Origin: a virus
Virus record (IMG/VR): IMGVR_UViG_3300033144_000536
Span: 1-47,063 of that record
Length of the DNA: 47,063 nucleotides
Reading direction: 5' to 3' (one strand)
The notes beneath the pieces are model-generated. The model saw only the letters and a list, made by a program, of their open reading frames with translations. It ran no database searches and was not told the DNA's origin. Of this stretch, positions 19,174 to 28,345 are shown one piece after another; positions within the stretch are counted from its first letter, which is position 1; each line of letters starts with the position of its first letter. The position numbers were made by a program, and so were the translations under genes.

Positions 19174-21383
19174 TGTATACGCAAGATCTTTTTACTATTG
19201 TTGAAGACCACATAAAACCTAAAGTTCTAAAAAGAATGAATAGGTATGGAAAATGGGAGTATGGTTACAATGAAGAACATGATATAGTTATTATATCTAA
19301 AACAGGAAAAATTGGTGAAATATATAAAATACAAAATTTATATATAGGGCTACCTGAGGTTCCTAAAGATGTTGTTAAATTTAAAAACAACAAATGGAAT
19401 AGAGAAACACTACCAGTTGCTTTCAAAAAAATCAAAACAATTTTTGATTGGGAAGAATACCCAGTTGATTTTAAAGAAAAATGGTATGATTATATTGATA
19501 AAGAATTTAATAGAAGAGAACAAGGTTTTTGGTTCTATAATAAGAGTGTGGCTACTTACCTTACTGGTACTCACTATATGTACTTGCAGTGGTCCAAAAT
19601 TGATGTTGGGAAACCAGACTTTAGAGAAGCAAACAGATTATTCTTCATATTCTGGGAAGCTTGTAAAGCAGACATCAGGTGTTATGGAATGTGTTATCTC
19701 AAAAACCGTAGAAGCGGATTTTCGTTTATGGCATCAGGAGAGGTGGTTAATCTTGCAACTATTAATTCCGATTCACGATACGGCATACTGTCCAAATCTG
19801 GGGCCGACGCCAAGACAATGTTTACAGATAAAGTCGTCCCAATATCGGTCAATTATCCGTTCTTTTTTAAACCGATACAGGACGGAATGGATCGTCCCAA
19901 GACCGAACTCGCCTATAGAGTACCGGCCTCCAAGTTCACCAGGAGGAAACTCATCGCCAACGAGACCGCGGCCGATCTTGAGGGACTCGATACCACTATC
20001 GATTGGAAAAACACGGGCGACAATGCCTATGATGGGGAGAAACTCAAACTCCTCGTCCACGATGAATCCGGTAAATGGGAGAGGCCGAACAACATCCTCA
20101 ACAACTGGCGTGTTACGAAAACCACCCTTAGATTAGGTAGTAGAATTATTGGTAAGTGTATGATGGGATCAACATCTAACGCTTTAGATAAAGGAGGTGA
20201 TAACTTCAAGAAATTATATTATGACTCAGATGTTACAGAAAGAAACGCCAACGGACAGACTCGCAGCGGACTCTATTCTTTGTTCATACCTATGGAATGG
20301 AACTACGAAGGATACATTGATTCTTATGGCGTACCTGTATTCGACACACCAAAAACACCGGTTGAAGACCCTCACGGGGTAAAAATAAAACAAGGAGTAA
20401 TAGAGTATTGGCAAAACGAAGTTGATGGTTTAAAGCAAGATCAAGACGCATTAAATGAATTTTACAGACAATTTCCGAGAACTGAAGAACACGCTTTCAG
20501 AGACGAAGCCAAATCTTCGTTATTTAATTTAACTAAAATTTACGAGCAAATAGATTACAATGGTGATGTTGGTAAAACAAAGCTAGTAACTAGAGGAGAT
20601 TTTTACTGGGAAAATGGAATAAAAGATACACGCGTTCTTTTTGCACCTAAAAATAATGGTAAGTTTTATATATCATGGGTACCAGACGTTAGTCAGCAAA
20701 ATAGTATTATAATAAAGAGAGGTATAAAGTACCCAGCTAACGAGCATATGGGGGCTTTTGGATGTGACTCTTATGACATATCAGGAACAGTAGATGGTAG
20801 AGGCTCTAATGGATCTTTGCACGGCTTAACTAAATTTAGCATGGAGAACGCTCCTGCGAATCATTTCTTTTTAGAATATATAGCAAGACCTCAAACTGCT
20901 GAAATGTTTTTTGAAGATGTTTTAATGGCTTGTATTTTTTATGGCATGCCTATATTAGCAGAAAATAATAAACCTAGATTACTTTATCATTTTAAAAGAA
21001 GAGGTTATAGAGGTTTTGCAATGAATAGACCAGATAAATTAAAACTATCTGTTACAGAAAGAGAAATAGGTGGAATACCTAACTCATCAGAAGATATTAA
21101 ACAAGCCCACGCAGCTGCTATAGAATCTTATATAGAGGACTTTGTGGGTTTAAAACAAAATGGAACATACGGAGATGTTTATTTTCAAAGAACATTAAAC
21201 GACTGGTCTAAATTTAATATAAATAACAGAACAAAACACGATGCATCTATAAGTTCTGGTTTAGCAATAATGGCTTGCAACAAAAATAAATATAGACCAA
21301 TACCTACAATTACAAGAAAAACTTATGATCTTGGTTTTAAAAGATATAATAATAAAGGAACAATATCAAAAATAATTGAATAA
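19173..21383 (+). CDS. terL: Terminase large subunit (DNA packaging ATPase/nuclease)
   Basis: A 736-residue ATP-driven packaging motor and headful or cos nuclease. A degenerate Walker A-like KNRRSGFSF begins at residue 177, and Walker B LLVHDE has Asp297-Glu298, followed by a NNWRVTKTTLRLG region. The nuclease half begins around residue 525 with FGCDSYD (Asp532, Asp535), the RNase H-like metal-binding Asp region. The gene overlaps the TerS-like gene by one base and is followed directly by the portal. Bases about 19765-20130 (residues about 198-320, including Walker B) are markedly GC-richer with different codon choice than the rest, a sign of recombination. Confidence 0.88.
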   Translation: MYTQDLFTIVEDHIKPKVLKRMNRYGKWEYGYNEEHDIVIISKTGKIGEIYKIQNLYIGLPEVPKDVVKFKNNKWNRETLPVAFKKIKTIFDWEEYPVDFKEKWYDYIDKEFNRREQGFWFYNKSVATYLTGTHYMYLQWSKIDVGKPDFREANRLFFIFWEACKADIRCYGMCYLKNRRSGFSFMASGEVVNLATINSDSRYGILSKSGADAKTMFTDKVVPISVNYPFFFKPIQDGMDRPKTELAYRVPASKFTRRKLIANETAADLEGLDTTIDWKNTGDNAYDGEKLKLLVHDESGKWERPNNILNNWRVTKTTLRLGSRIIGKCMMGSTSNALDKGGDNFKKLYYDSDVTERNANGQTRSGLYSLFIPMEWNYEGYIDSYGVPVFDTPKTPVEDPHGVKIKQGVIEYWQNEVDGLKQDQDALNEFYRQFPRTEEHAFRDEAKSSLFNLTKIYEQIDYNGDVGKTKLVTRGDFYWENGIKDTRVLFAPKNNGKFYISWVPDVSQQNSIIIKRGIKYPANEHMGAFGCDSYDISGTVDGRGSNGSLHGLTKFSMENAPANHFFLEYIARPQTAEMFFEDVLMACIFYGMPILAENNKPRLLYHFKRRGYRGFAMNRPDKLKLSVTEREIGGIPNSSEDIKQAHAAAIESYIEDFVGLKQNGTYGDVYFQRTLNDWSKFNINNRTKHDASISSGLAIMACNKNKYRPIPTITRKTYDLGFKRYNNKGTISKIIE

Positions 21384-23795
21384 ATGAAAATGTACACTAA
21401 CTCAAATAGCGCATTTCCTAGTCAGGTAGTACCGGATTATGAAAAAGCTTCATGGGAATACGGTTCACAAGTGGCGCAAGCTATTGAGACAGAGTGGTTT
21501 AATCAAGGCCGAACTAACGGTAATAGATATCTTACTAGTTTTAATAATTTTCATCATTTAAGATTATATGCTAGAGGCGAACAACCTGTTCAAAAATATA
21601 AAGATGAGTTATCTATAAACGGTGACTTAAGCTACTTAAATCTAGATTGGAAGCCAGTTCCTATATTGTCTAAATTTGTGGACATTGTTGTAAATGGTAT
21701 ATCTAGCAAAGAATACGATATAAAAGCTTATTCTCAAGATCCTGCATCTGTCAAGAAAAGAACTATGTATGCAACTGCTGTTGCGGAGGATATGTTTGCT
21801 AAAGAGCAAATGCAAGCTGCTGAAGATTTACTAGGAGTTCAATTACAAAGAACAAGTATCCCTCCAGCAGATTTACCAGAAACAAAAGAAGAATTAGAAT
21901 TACACTTACAGTTAAGTTATAAACAAGCTATTGAAATAGCAGAAGAAGAAGCTATAACACAGACTTTAGCTAAAAATAAATGGGAACTTACTAAAAGAAG
22001 ATTAAATGAAGATCTTGTCGTATGTGGAATAGCGTGCGCAAAAACTAATTTTAATGTTGCTAATGGTATAACTTTAGACTACGTTGATCCTTCTTATTTA
22101 GTATATTCTTATACTGAAGACCCTAATTTCCAAGACATATATTATGTTGGTGAAGTTAAATCAATAACTATACCAGAACTTAAAAAACAGTTTCCTAATA
22201 TTCCAGAAGATGAATTACAAAGAATTCAAGAAATGCCTGGTAATAGACAATATATAACTGGATGGGGTAACTATGATAACAACACGGTTCAAGTTTTATA
22301 TTTTGAGTACAAAACCTATATGAATCAAGTTTTTAAATTAAAAAGAACTGAAAACGGGTTAGAAAAAATAATAGAAAAAACAGACGAATTCAATCCTCCG
22401 CCAAATGACGGGTTTGAAAGAGTAGGTAGAAGTATAGAAGTATTATATACTGGTGCTAAAGTACTAGGAACAAATACAATGCTTAAGTGGGAATTAGCAG
22501 AAAATATGACAAGACCAGCTGCTGATACTACTAAGGTGGAGATGAACTACTCTATAGTTGCGCCAAGAATGTACAAGGGTAGAATAGAATCTATTGTAAG
22601 TAGATGTACAGGTTTTGCAGACATGATACAGTTAACGCATTTAAAAATGCAGCAAGTATTAGCTAGAATGGTTCCAGATGGTGTGTTCTTAGACATGGAC
22701 GGTTTAGCAGAAGTTGATCTAGGTAATGGAACAAATTATAATCCAGCTGAAGCTTTGAATATGTATTTTCAAACAGGTAGTATAGTTGGTAGATCGCTAA
22801 CACAAGATGGTGATCCAAATAGAGGTAAGGTGCCTATTCAAGAATTACAATCATCTGCAGGTGGACAAAAATTAGCAGCGCTTATACAAACGTATCAATA
22901 CTATCTACAAATGATACGTGATGTCACGGGTCTTAATGAAGCTAGAGACGGTAGTTTACCTGATAAAGATGCTTTAGTAGGTCTCGCTAAGATGGCAGCT
23001 AATCAATCTAATATAGCTACAAAACACATAAATCAAGGTAGTTTATATATTGCTTTAAAAATATGTGAAAACATATCTTTAAAATTAGCAGATGCTTTGA
23101 GTTACCCTCTAACCGCTAATGCTTTGGTAGAAGGTATATCTGTTTATAATGTAGAGACATTAAGGGAAATATCTAATTTGAATTTACACGATTTTGGTAT
23201 ATTTTTAGAATTAGAACCTGACGATGAAGAGAAGGCACAGCTAGAACAAAATATACAAGTTGCTTTACAATCTGGAGGTATTGACTTAGAAGATGCTATT
23301 GATATTCGTCAAATAAAAAACTTAAAACTAGCAAATCAATTATTAAAACAAAAACGTAAAAAGAAATTAGCTAGAGAAAAAGCAAATCAAGAAAGAATGA
23401 TAGCTGCTCAGGGTGAAGCTGCGGCTAAAACAGCAGAGCAAACCGCATTAGCAGAGACTCAAAAGCAAGCGGCGCTAACTCAACAAAAGGTTAGTATAGA
23501 AAAAGCTAAGTCTCAGTTTGAAATAAGTAGAATGGAAACTGAGATGCAAATAAAAGCTAAATTAATGCAGCAAGAATATGGTTATCAATTTCAGTTGGCT
23601 CAAATAAAAACAGGTGCTGAAGGTTCTAAAGAAAAAGAAATTGAAGACCGTAAAGACAAGAGACTAAAAATGCAAGGTACTCAACAGAGTAAATTGATAC
23701 AACAGAGACAAAATGACTCTAACCCTGTTGATTTTGAAACTACAGGAGAAAATAATTTAGGATTTAACATAGAAGAGTTGATGCCTAAAGTTTAA
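21384..23795 (+). CDS. Portal protein (803 aa)
   Basis: A dodecameric ring subunit at the packaging vertex. Its position right after terL and its size fit. Visible marks are the helical N-terminus (YEKASWEYGSQVAQAIE), the wing region with LDYVDPSYLVYSYTEDP, and clip/stem-like segments at about residues 390-470. The C-terminal 170 residues form a long Gln/Lys/Glu/Ala-rich coiled coil (REKANQERMIAAQGEAAAK), probably the barrel that extends into the head. The LDYVDPSYLVYSYTEDP motif resembles portals of crAss-like Bacteroidetes phages; that link is from memory. Confidence 0.85.
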   Translation: MKMYTNSNSAFPSQVVPDYEKASWEYGSQVAQAIETEWFNQGRTNGNRYLTSFNNFHHLRLYARGEQPVQKYKDELSINGDLSYLNLDWKPVPILSKFVDIVVNGISSKEYDIKAYSQDPASVKKRTMYATAVAEDMFAKEQMQAAEDLLGVQLQRTSIPPADLPETKEELELHLQLSYKQAIEIAEEEAITQTLAKNKWELTKRRLNEDLVVCGIACAKTNFNVANGITLDYVDPSYLVYSYTEDPNFQDIYYVGEVKSITIPELKKQFPNIPEDELQRIQEMPGNRQYITGWGNYDNNTVQVLYFEYKTYMNQVFKLKRTENGLEKIIEKTDEFNPPPNDGFERVGRSIEVLYTGAKVLGTNTMLKWELAENMTRPAADTTKVEMNYSIVAPRMYKGRIESIVSRCTGFADMIQLTHLKMQQVLARMVPDGVFLDMDGLAEVDLGNGTNYNPAEALNMYFQTGSIVGRSLTQDGDPNRGKVPIQELQSSAGGQKLAALIQTYQYYLQMIRDVTGLNEARDGSLPDKDALVGLAKMAANQSNIATKHINQGSLYIALKICENISLKLADALSYPLTANALVEGISVYNVETLREISNLNLHDFGIFLELEPDDEEKAQLEQNIQVALQSGGIDLEDAIDIRQIKNLKLANQLLKQKRKKKLAREKANQERMIAAQGEAAAKTAEQTALAETQKQAALTQQKVSIEKAKSQFEISRMETEMQIKAKLMQQEYGYQFQLAQIKTGAEGSKEKEIEDRKDKRLKMQGTQQSKLIQQRQNDSNPVDFETTGENNLGFNIEELMPKV

Positions 23796-23815
23796 CTATT
23801 TAATTATATTATATT

Positions 23816-25027
23816 ATGTCAGAAAACACAAAGACCGAAGAGGTCAAACAAGAAGGTGATTTTAAGATTAAAAAGAAAAAAACACCAAAAAACTTAGGAC
23901 ATCTCAGTAGTAGTGATCCTGTAAAAGTAGATTTAACAAAACCAGAAGCAACAGGTGAAATACAACCGGATGTTGTAAAGGTTGAAATACCAAAAGAAGA
24001 CAATGCCATTCGTATCGGAGAAACAGGAGATGTTCCTGAAGAAAAACAAGCCGGAGATTTGGTTGAAGTGGACAAACAAGTACAAGAGCCCAGCGAGGTT
24101 GTTGAAGAAGTCACTCCACTCCAAGAAATAACCGACGAAGAAGTTAAAGAGGTTAAACAAGAAGCTCAAGAAGCTGTAAGAGATCAACAGATCTTAGGAA
24201 AACCTTTACCGGAAAATGTAGAAAAACTAGTTTCTTTTATGGAAGAAACAGGTGGAAGCGTAGAAGACTACGTGGCATTAAACAAAGATTACTCTAAGCT
24301 TAATAGCTCAGAGGTTTTAAAAGAATATTATCTTAAATCCAAACCACACTTAGATTTAGAAGAAATAGCTTTCTTAATGGAAGATAACTTTAAGTATGAT
24401 GAGGACGTAGATGAAGAGCGAGCTATACGTAAAAAGAAACTCGCTTATAAAGAAGAAGTTGCAAAAGCAAAACAATACTTAGAAAGCTCTAAGAGTAAGT
24501 ATTACGACGAGATCAAGTTGAGACCGGGCGTAACTCAAGAGCAGCAAGAAGCGTTAAGCTTTTATGACCGATATAAAAAGCAGCAAGAAAAAGCTCAAGC
24601 ACAACACGGTGATTTTAGAGATCGTACTAAAAAATTATTCAATAAAGAATTCAAAGGTTTTGATTTTAATGTGGGGGATAAGAAATTTAGATACGGTGTT
24701 AAAGACCCGGCTAAGGTAGGTGAAACTCAAATAGATGTTCAGAATTTCGTAGGTAAGTATTTAGACAAAGACGGAAATATGACAGATCCAAGTGGATATC
24801 ACAAAGCTATGTACGCTGCAATGAATGCTGATAAATTAGCTCATCATTTTTACGAACAAGGAAAAGCTGATGGCATCAAAGGTGTTATTACAAATTCTAA
24901 AAATCCATCACAAGACGGACCTAGGCAAGTTGCCGATGGAAATGTTTTTATAAATGGATTAAAAGTAAAGTCGATTAGTGGTTTAGATTCATCAAAATTA
25001 AAAATAAAAACAAAAAAGTTTAACTAA
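23816..25027 (+). CDS. Scaffold-type protein (403 aa)
   Basis: Very acidic and low complexity in residues 60-130 (EDNAIRIGETGDVPEEKQ, KQVQEPSEVVEEV), then helical and charged to residue about 330, with a basic C-terminal tail (KLKIKTKKFN). Its position between portal and major capsid protein and its composition are typical for a capsid-assembly scaffold, whose C-terminus binds the shell. Sequence similarity to known scaffolds is not obvious, so the call rests on context. Confidence 0.65.
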   Translation: MSENTKTEEVKQEGDFKIKKKKTPKNLGHLSSSDPVKVDLTKPEATGEIQPDVVKVEIPKEDNAIRIGETGDVPEEKQAGDLVEVDKQVQEPSEVVEEVTPLQEITDEEVKEVKQEAQEAVRDQQILGKPLPENVEKLVSFMEETGGSVEDYVALNKDYSKLNSSEVLKEYYLKSKPHLDLEEIAFLMEDNFKYDEDVDEERAIRKKKLAYKEEVAKAKQYLESSKSKYYDEIKLRPGVTQEQQEALSFYDRYKKQQEKAQAQHGDFRDRTKKLFNKEFKGFDFNVGDKKFRYGVKDPAKVGETQIDVQNFVGKYLDKDGNMTDPSGYHKAMYAAMNADKLAHHFYEQGKADGIKGVITNSKNPSQDGPRQVADGNVFINGLKVKSISGLDSSKLKIKTKKFN

Positions 25028-25042
25028 TTAAAATTAAAAATT

Positions 25043-26509
25043 ATGGCTTTATCCCCACAGTTTGGAAGTATAGTACCTTCTCAAACTCAACAATTACTTC
25101 AACAGAACTATCTTACATTCGATGGCGCTGCTGGTGGTAACTTTGCACAGCAATATTTACCAGAGCTTTACGAAGCTGAAGTAGAAAGATACGGTAACAG
25201 AACGTTATCCGGATTTTTAAGAATGGTAGGCGCTGAAATGCCTATGACTTCTGATCAAGTAATTTGGTCTGAACAAAATAGATTACATATATCTTACGCT
25301 GATTGTGCGATCGCTGCTAATGCTGGCGGTGGTGCAAATCTAGGTATTGATATTACTAACGGTGGTGCAAACACGCAGGTAAACAATGTTGTTTCTCCAG
25401 CTTCAACAGTTGTCGTTATGGACGACTTTGGTGGTGAATTAAAATGTTTTGTAGATGCTTCTAATAGCGCTACTGGTCTTATATCTGTACAACCTTATAC
25501 TGCCGCTGATCTATCTGGTTTAACTGGTTTGGTAAAAGTATTTGTATACGGTTCTGATTACCAAAAAGGACAGAGTTCAGCTCAAGCTATTTCTGGTGCA
25601 AACGCAATCGGAGGTGCTAATCCTATGATTACTGTAAACCCTCAGTTTACTACTTTTAGCAATAATCCTATTATCATTAGAAGCCAATATTCTATTAATG
25701 GTTCTGACACTGCTCAGATCGGTTGGGTAGAAGTTGCTACTGAAGATGGAACAGGAGGTTACTTATGGTATTTAAAAGCTGAATCTGAAACTAGACTACG
25801 TTTCGAAGATTACCTAGAAATGTCTATGGTTGAAGGTGAGCTTAAAAATGCTGCTGTATCTCCTATCGCTGGAGCTGCTGGTGTAGGTATTATTGGTACT
25901 GAAGGTTTATTTGCTGCTATCCAAAACGGAGGTAACGTAGAAGTAGGATTTACTGCTGCTGCTGGTATCGACGCTTTCGACGCAATACTTAAAAACCTAG
26001 ATACTCAAGGAGCTATCGAAGAAAACATGTTATTCTTGAACAGAAATACTGCTCTTGATTTTGACGATATGTTAGCTTCTATCTCTGGAGGTTATGCAGG
26101 TGGTACTGCTTTTGGTCTTTTCGAAAACTCTGAAGAAATGGCATTGAACTTAGGATTCTCAGGATTCCGTAGAGGTTCTTATGATTTCTATAAAACAGAT
26201 TGGAAATACTTAAACGACGCTTCAACACGTGGCGCAATGACTGGTCCTGCTTCAATTGAAGGAGTATTAGTTCCTGCAGGTACTTCTACTGTTTATGACC
26301 AAATCTTAGGTACAAACATTAGACGTCCTTTCTTACACGTAAGATACAGAGCTTCTCAAGCTGATGACAGACGAATGAAATCATGGCTAACTGGTTCAGT
26401 TGGTGGTGCATTTACTTCTACGTTAGATGCAATGGAAGTTAACTTCTTATCTGAAAGATGCTTAGTGACTCAAGCTAGAAACAACTTTGTATTATTCAAA
26501 GGTATCTAG
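25043..26509 (+). CDS. Major capsid protein (488 aa)
   Basis: The N-terminal region (QYLPELYEAEVERYGNRTL, then GAEMPMTSDQVIWSEQNRLH) matches the major capsid proteins of Bacteroidetes/crAss-like short-tailed phages as I remember them. It is expected to have the HK97 fold. Beta-rich insertions between residues 95 and 230 could form surface domains. Gly/Ala-rich segments follow (GAAGVGIIGTEGLFAAIQNGG), and a YDFYKTDWKYLNDASTRG segment near residue 385. Codon use is richer in GGT, GCT and AAC, as expected for the most highly expressed gene. A terminator-like hairpin follows. Confidence 0.82.
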   Translation: MALSPQFGSIVPSQTQQLLQQNYLTFDGAAGGNFAQQYLPELYEAEVERYGNRTLSGFLRMVGAEMPMTSDQVIWSEQNRLHISYADCAIAANAGGGANLGIDITNGGANTQVNNVVSPASTVVVMDDFGGELKCFVDASNSATGLISVQPYTAADLSGLTGLVKVFVYGSDYQKGQSSAQAISGANAIGGANPMITVNPQFTTFSNNPIIIRSQYSINGSDTAQIGWVEVATEDGTGGYLWYLKAESETRLRFEDYLEMSMVEGELKNAAVSPIAGAAGVGIIGTEGLFAAIQNGGNVEVGFTAAAGIDAFDAILKNLDTQGAIEENMLFLNRNTALDFDDMLASISGGYAGGTAFGLFENSEEMALNLGFSGFRRGSYDFYKTDWKYLNDASTRGAMTGPASIEGVLVPAGTSTVYDQILGTNIRRPFLHVRYRASQADDRRMKSWLTGSVGGAFTSTLDAMEVNFLSERCLVTQARNNFVLFKGI

Positions 26510-26525
26510 TATATTAATGTAATTC

Positions 26526-26552
26526 TTACCCTCGTTATATCAACGGGGGTAA
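26526..26552 (+). terminator. Terminator-like hairpin after major capsid gene
   Basis: TTACCCTCGTT (26526-26536) and AACGGGGGTAA (26542-26552) form an 11-bp stem with one T-G pair around ATATC, 16 nt after the stop codon. The downstream run is TTATTACAC, not a clean U-tract. It probably tapers transcription after the capsid gene or protects the mRNA end. Confidence 0.65.
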
Positions 26553-26585
26553 TTATTACACTTATTAATTTTATTATATTATATT

Positions 26586-27350
26586 ATGGCAAAAAAAGAA
26601 AAAATCCAACAAACTGGTTGGGAAATAAAAGATAGAAGATATTTTTTAAAAGATAACTCTTCACCACTAACATTAACAATACCAAGTAAACATACTAAAA
26701 AACATGCTTTATTATGGTTTGATGAAGAAACAGGTTCTCAAAGAGAATTAAGATATGCAACAAACCAAGCATCAGTTTTTGTAGATGAACAAAGAGGTGA
26801 AGCAACAATGGGGCATATATCTTTTACTGATGGGGTTTTACACGTTCCAAAAGAACAACAAGCTTTACAGAAAATGTTATCTATATATCACCCTTTATTA
26901 GGTAAAAAATACCTAGAACATAAACCTCAAGCTGTCGCTCAAGATCAATTAGCTTATTTAAATATAGAAATAGATGCGTTAAACGCTGCTAGAGAAATAG
27001 AAATAGATCAAGCTGAAGCAATCATGAGAGTAGAAATTGGCTCTAAGGTTAATAAGATGAGTTCTAAAGAACTTAAAAGAGATTTATTAATATTTGCTAA
27101 AAACAATCCTAAATTGTTCTTAGATTTAGCTAATGACGAAAACGTAATGTTGAGAAACTTTGCGATTAGATCAGCTGAACTTGGAATAATTTTATTATCT
27201 CAAGATCAAAGGCAAATATCCTGGGCGTCTAACGGTAGAAAACTAATGAACGTTCCATTTGATGAAAATCCTTATTCAGCTTTTGCTGCTTATTTAAAAA
27301 CAGACGAAGGTGTAGAAGTATTTAAATCAATAGAGAAAAAAATGATTTAA
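26586..27350 (+). CDS. Hypothetical virion-assembly protein (254 aa)
   Basis: The N-terminal 40% is beta-like (GWEIKDRRYFLKDNSS), with a possible strand-turn at HALLWFDEETGSQRELRYA. The C-terminal 60% is helical and acidic (AYLNIEIDALNAAREIEIDQ, KELKRDLLIFAKNNPKLFLDLAND). It is bracketed by hairpins (26526-26552 and 27369-27389), so it is likely its own transcription unit or expressed at a distinct level. Homologues sit after capsid genes in related phages; the role is unknown. Confidence 0.6.
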   Translation: MAKKEKIQQTGWEIKDRRYFLKDNSSPLTLTIPSKHTKKHALLWFDEETGSQRELRYATNQASVFVDEQRGEATMGHISFTDGVLHVPKEQQALQKMLSIYHPLLGKKYLEHKPQAVAQDQLAYLNIEIDALNAAREIEIDQAEAIMRVEIGSKVNKMSSKELKRDLLIFAKNNPKLFLDLANDENVMLRNFAIRSAELGIILLSQDQRQISWASNGRKLMNVPFDENPYSAFAAYLKTDEGVEVFKSIEKKMI

Positions 27351-27368
27351 CAGGTGATTATAATAATG

Positions 27369-27389
27369 GGTGATCACTTTGTGGTCACC
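27369..27389 (+). terminator. Terminator-like hairpin before connector genes
   Basis: GGTGATCAC (27369-27377) and GTGGTCACC (27381-27389) form a 9-bp stem with one T-G pair around TTT, 18 nt after the stop codon, followed by TAATTATTAAAAAA. It is a plausible intrinsic terminator or mRNA 3' stabiliser. Confidence 0.65.
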
Positions 27390-27412
27390 TAATTATTAAA
27401 AAAAAACATAAA

Positions 27413-28342
27413 ATGGCAATAAACGTAAATCAAGTTTATCAAACAGTTTTACTTATTCTCAATAAAGAACAAAGAGGATATTTAACTCCTGATGAATTTA
27501 ATAGAATAGGCGCACAAGTGCAGCTTGAAATATTCGAGTCTTATTTTGAAGATTTAAATCAACAATTACGTGTGCCAGACAACGACTCTGAATACTCAGA
27601 TCGTATAAAAAATACGCAAGAAAAAATTGCGCTCTTCCAAGAATCGGGCACGTGTCCTTATATAGGCCCTTATTTTGGTGTGCCAACAGTATCAGGTAAC
27701 ACCACATCTCAAACATTCAACACAACAACAGCTCAGCAGTATATAGTAACTACTATTACAGCAGATGAATTAGACGCTGGGCAACCAAGCGTTACTTTAG
27801 AAGATGCTAATGGTGTTCAACAACCTTTAGCTGAATTTACTGATTGGACTATATCTGGTCTTACACTTAGTTTAACTAACATACCCACAGCTGGTAGAGC
27901 TTTAATCTTAACAGTTAATGAGTTTGATTTTTATAAACTAGGAACTGTTATACATAAAGATGAAACGCCTGTTCAATATGTTCAACCTAATGAATTATTA
28001 GAATTGAATTTATCACCTATAACAAAACCATCTACTTCTTTCCCTGTCTACAGATATAAAGATAGACAAATATTTGTATCACCATCCACTATACAGAGTG
28101 ACTTGTCTTGTACCTATTTAAGAAAACCACTAAATCCAATGTGGAACTTTACAGCAACAGCTCCAGCTTATCAATATATTTATAACGCTAGTAGCTCTGT
28201 AAACTTTGAATTACATCCAACAGAACAAACTGAAATAGTGCTAAGGATACTAATGTACGCTGGTGTCATAGTTAAAGATCCACAGTTAATACAAAGCGCA
28301 GCTCAACAAGTTGCTATGGATAATCAAAACGAAAAAATATAA
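27413..28342 (+). CDS. Ring / head-tail connector protein 1 (309 aa)
   Basis: The N-terminal helical domain (QVYQTVLLILNKEQRGYLTPDEFNRIGAQVQLE) is characteristic of a Bacteroidetes short-tailed phage connector protein: KEQRGYLTPDEFN followed by QVQLEIFE. Residues 100-170 form an inserted beta domain (TTAQQYIVTTI, GVQQPLAEFTDWTI), and the C-terminus is helical (TEIVLRILMYAGVIV). It probably forms one of the rings below the portal. It is separated by 3 nt from the next connector gene. Confidence 0.65.
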   Translation: MAINVNQVYQTVLLILNKEQRGYLTPDEFNRIGAQVQLEIFESYFEDLNQQLRVPDNDSEYSDRIKNTQEKIALFQESGTCPYIGPYFGVPTVSGNTTSQTFNTTTAQQYIVTTITADELDAGQPSVTLEDANGVQQPLAEFTDWTISGLTLSLTNIPTAGRALILTVNEFDFYKLGTVIHKDETPVQYVQPNELLELNLSPITKPSTSFPVYRYKDRQIFVSPSTIQSDLSCTYLRKPLNPMWNFTATAPAYQYIYNASSSVNFELHPTEQTEIVLRILMYAGVIVKDPQLIQSAAQQVAMDNQNEKI

Positions 28343-28345
28343 AAC

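Noticed and set aside
19773-20060. Antisense and alternative-frame open stretches inside the terminase gene (also 19369-20136 on the plus strand)
   Set aside because: They coincide with or extend over the GC-rich patch, where stops are rarer; the main frame has terminase motifs throughout.
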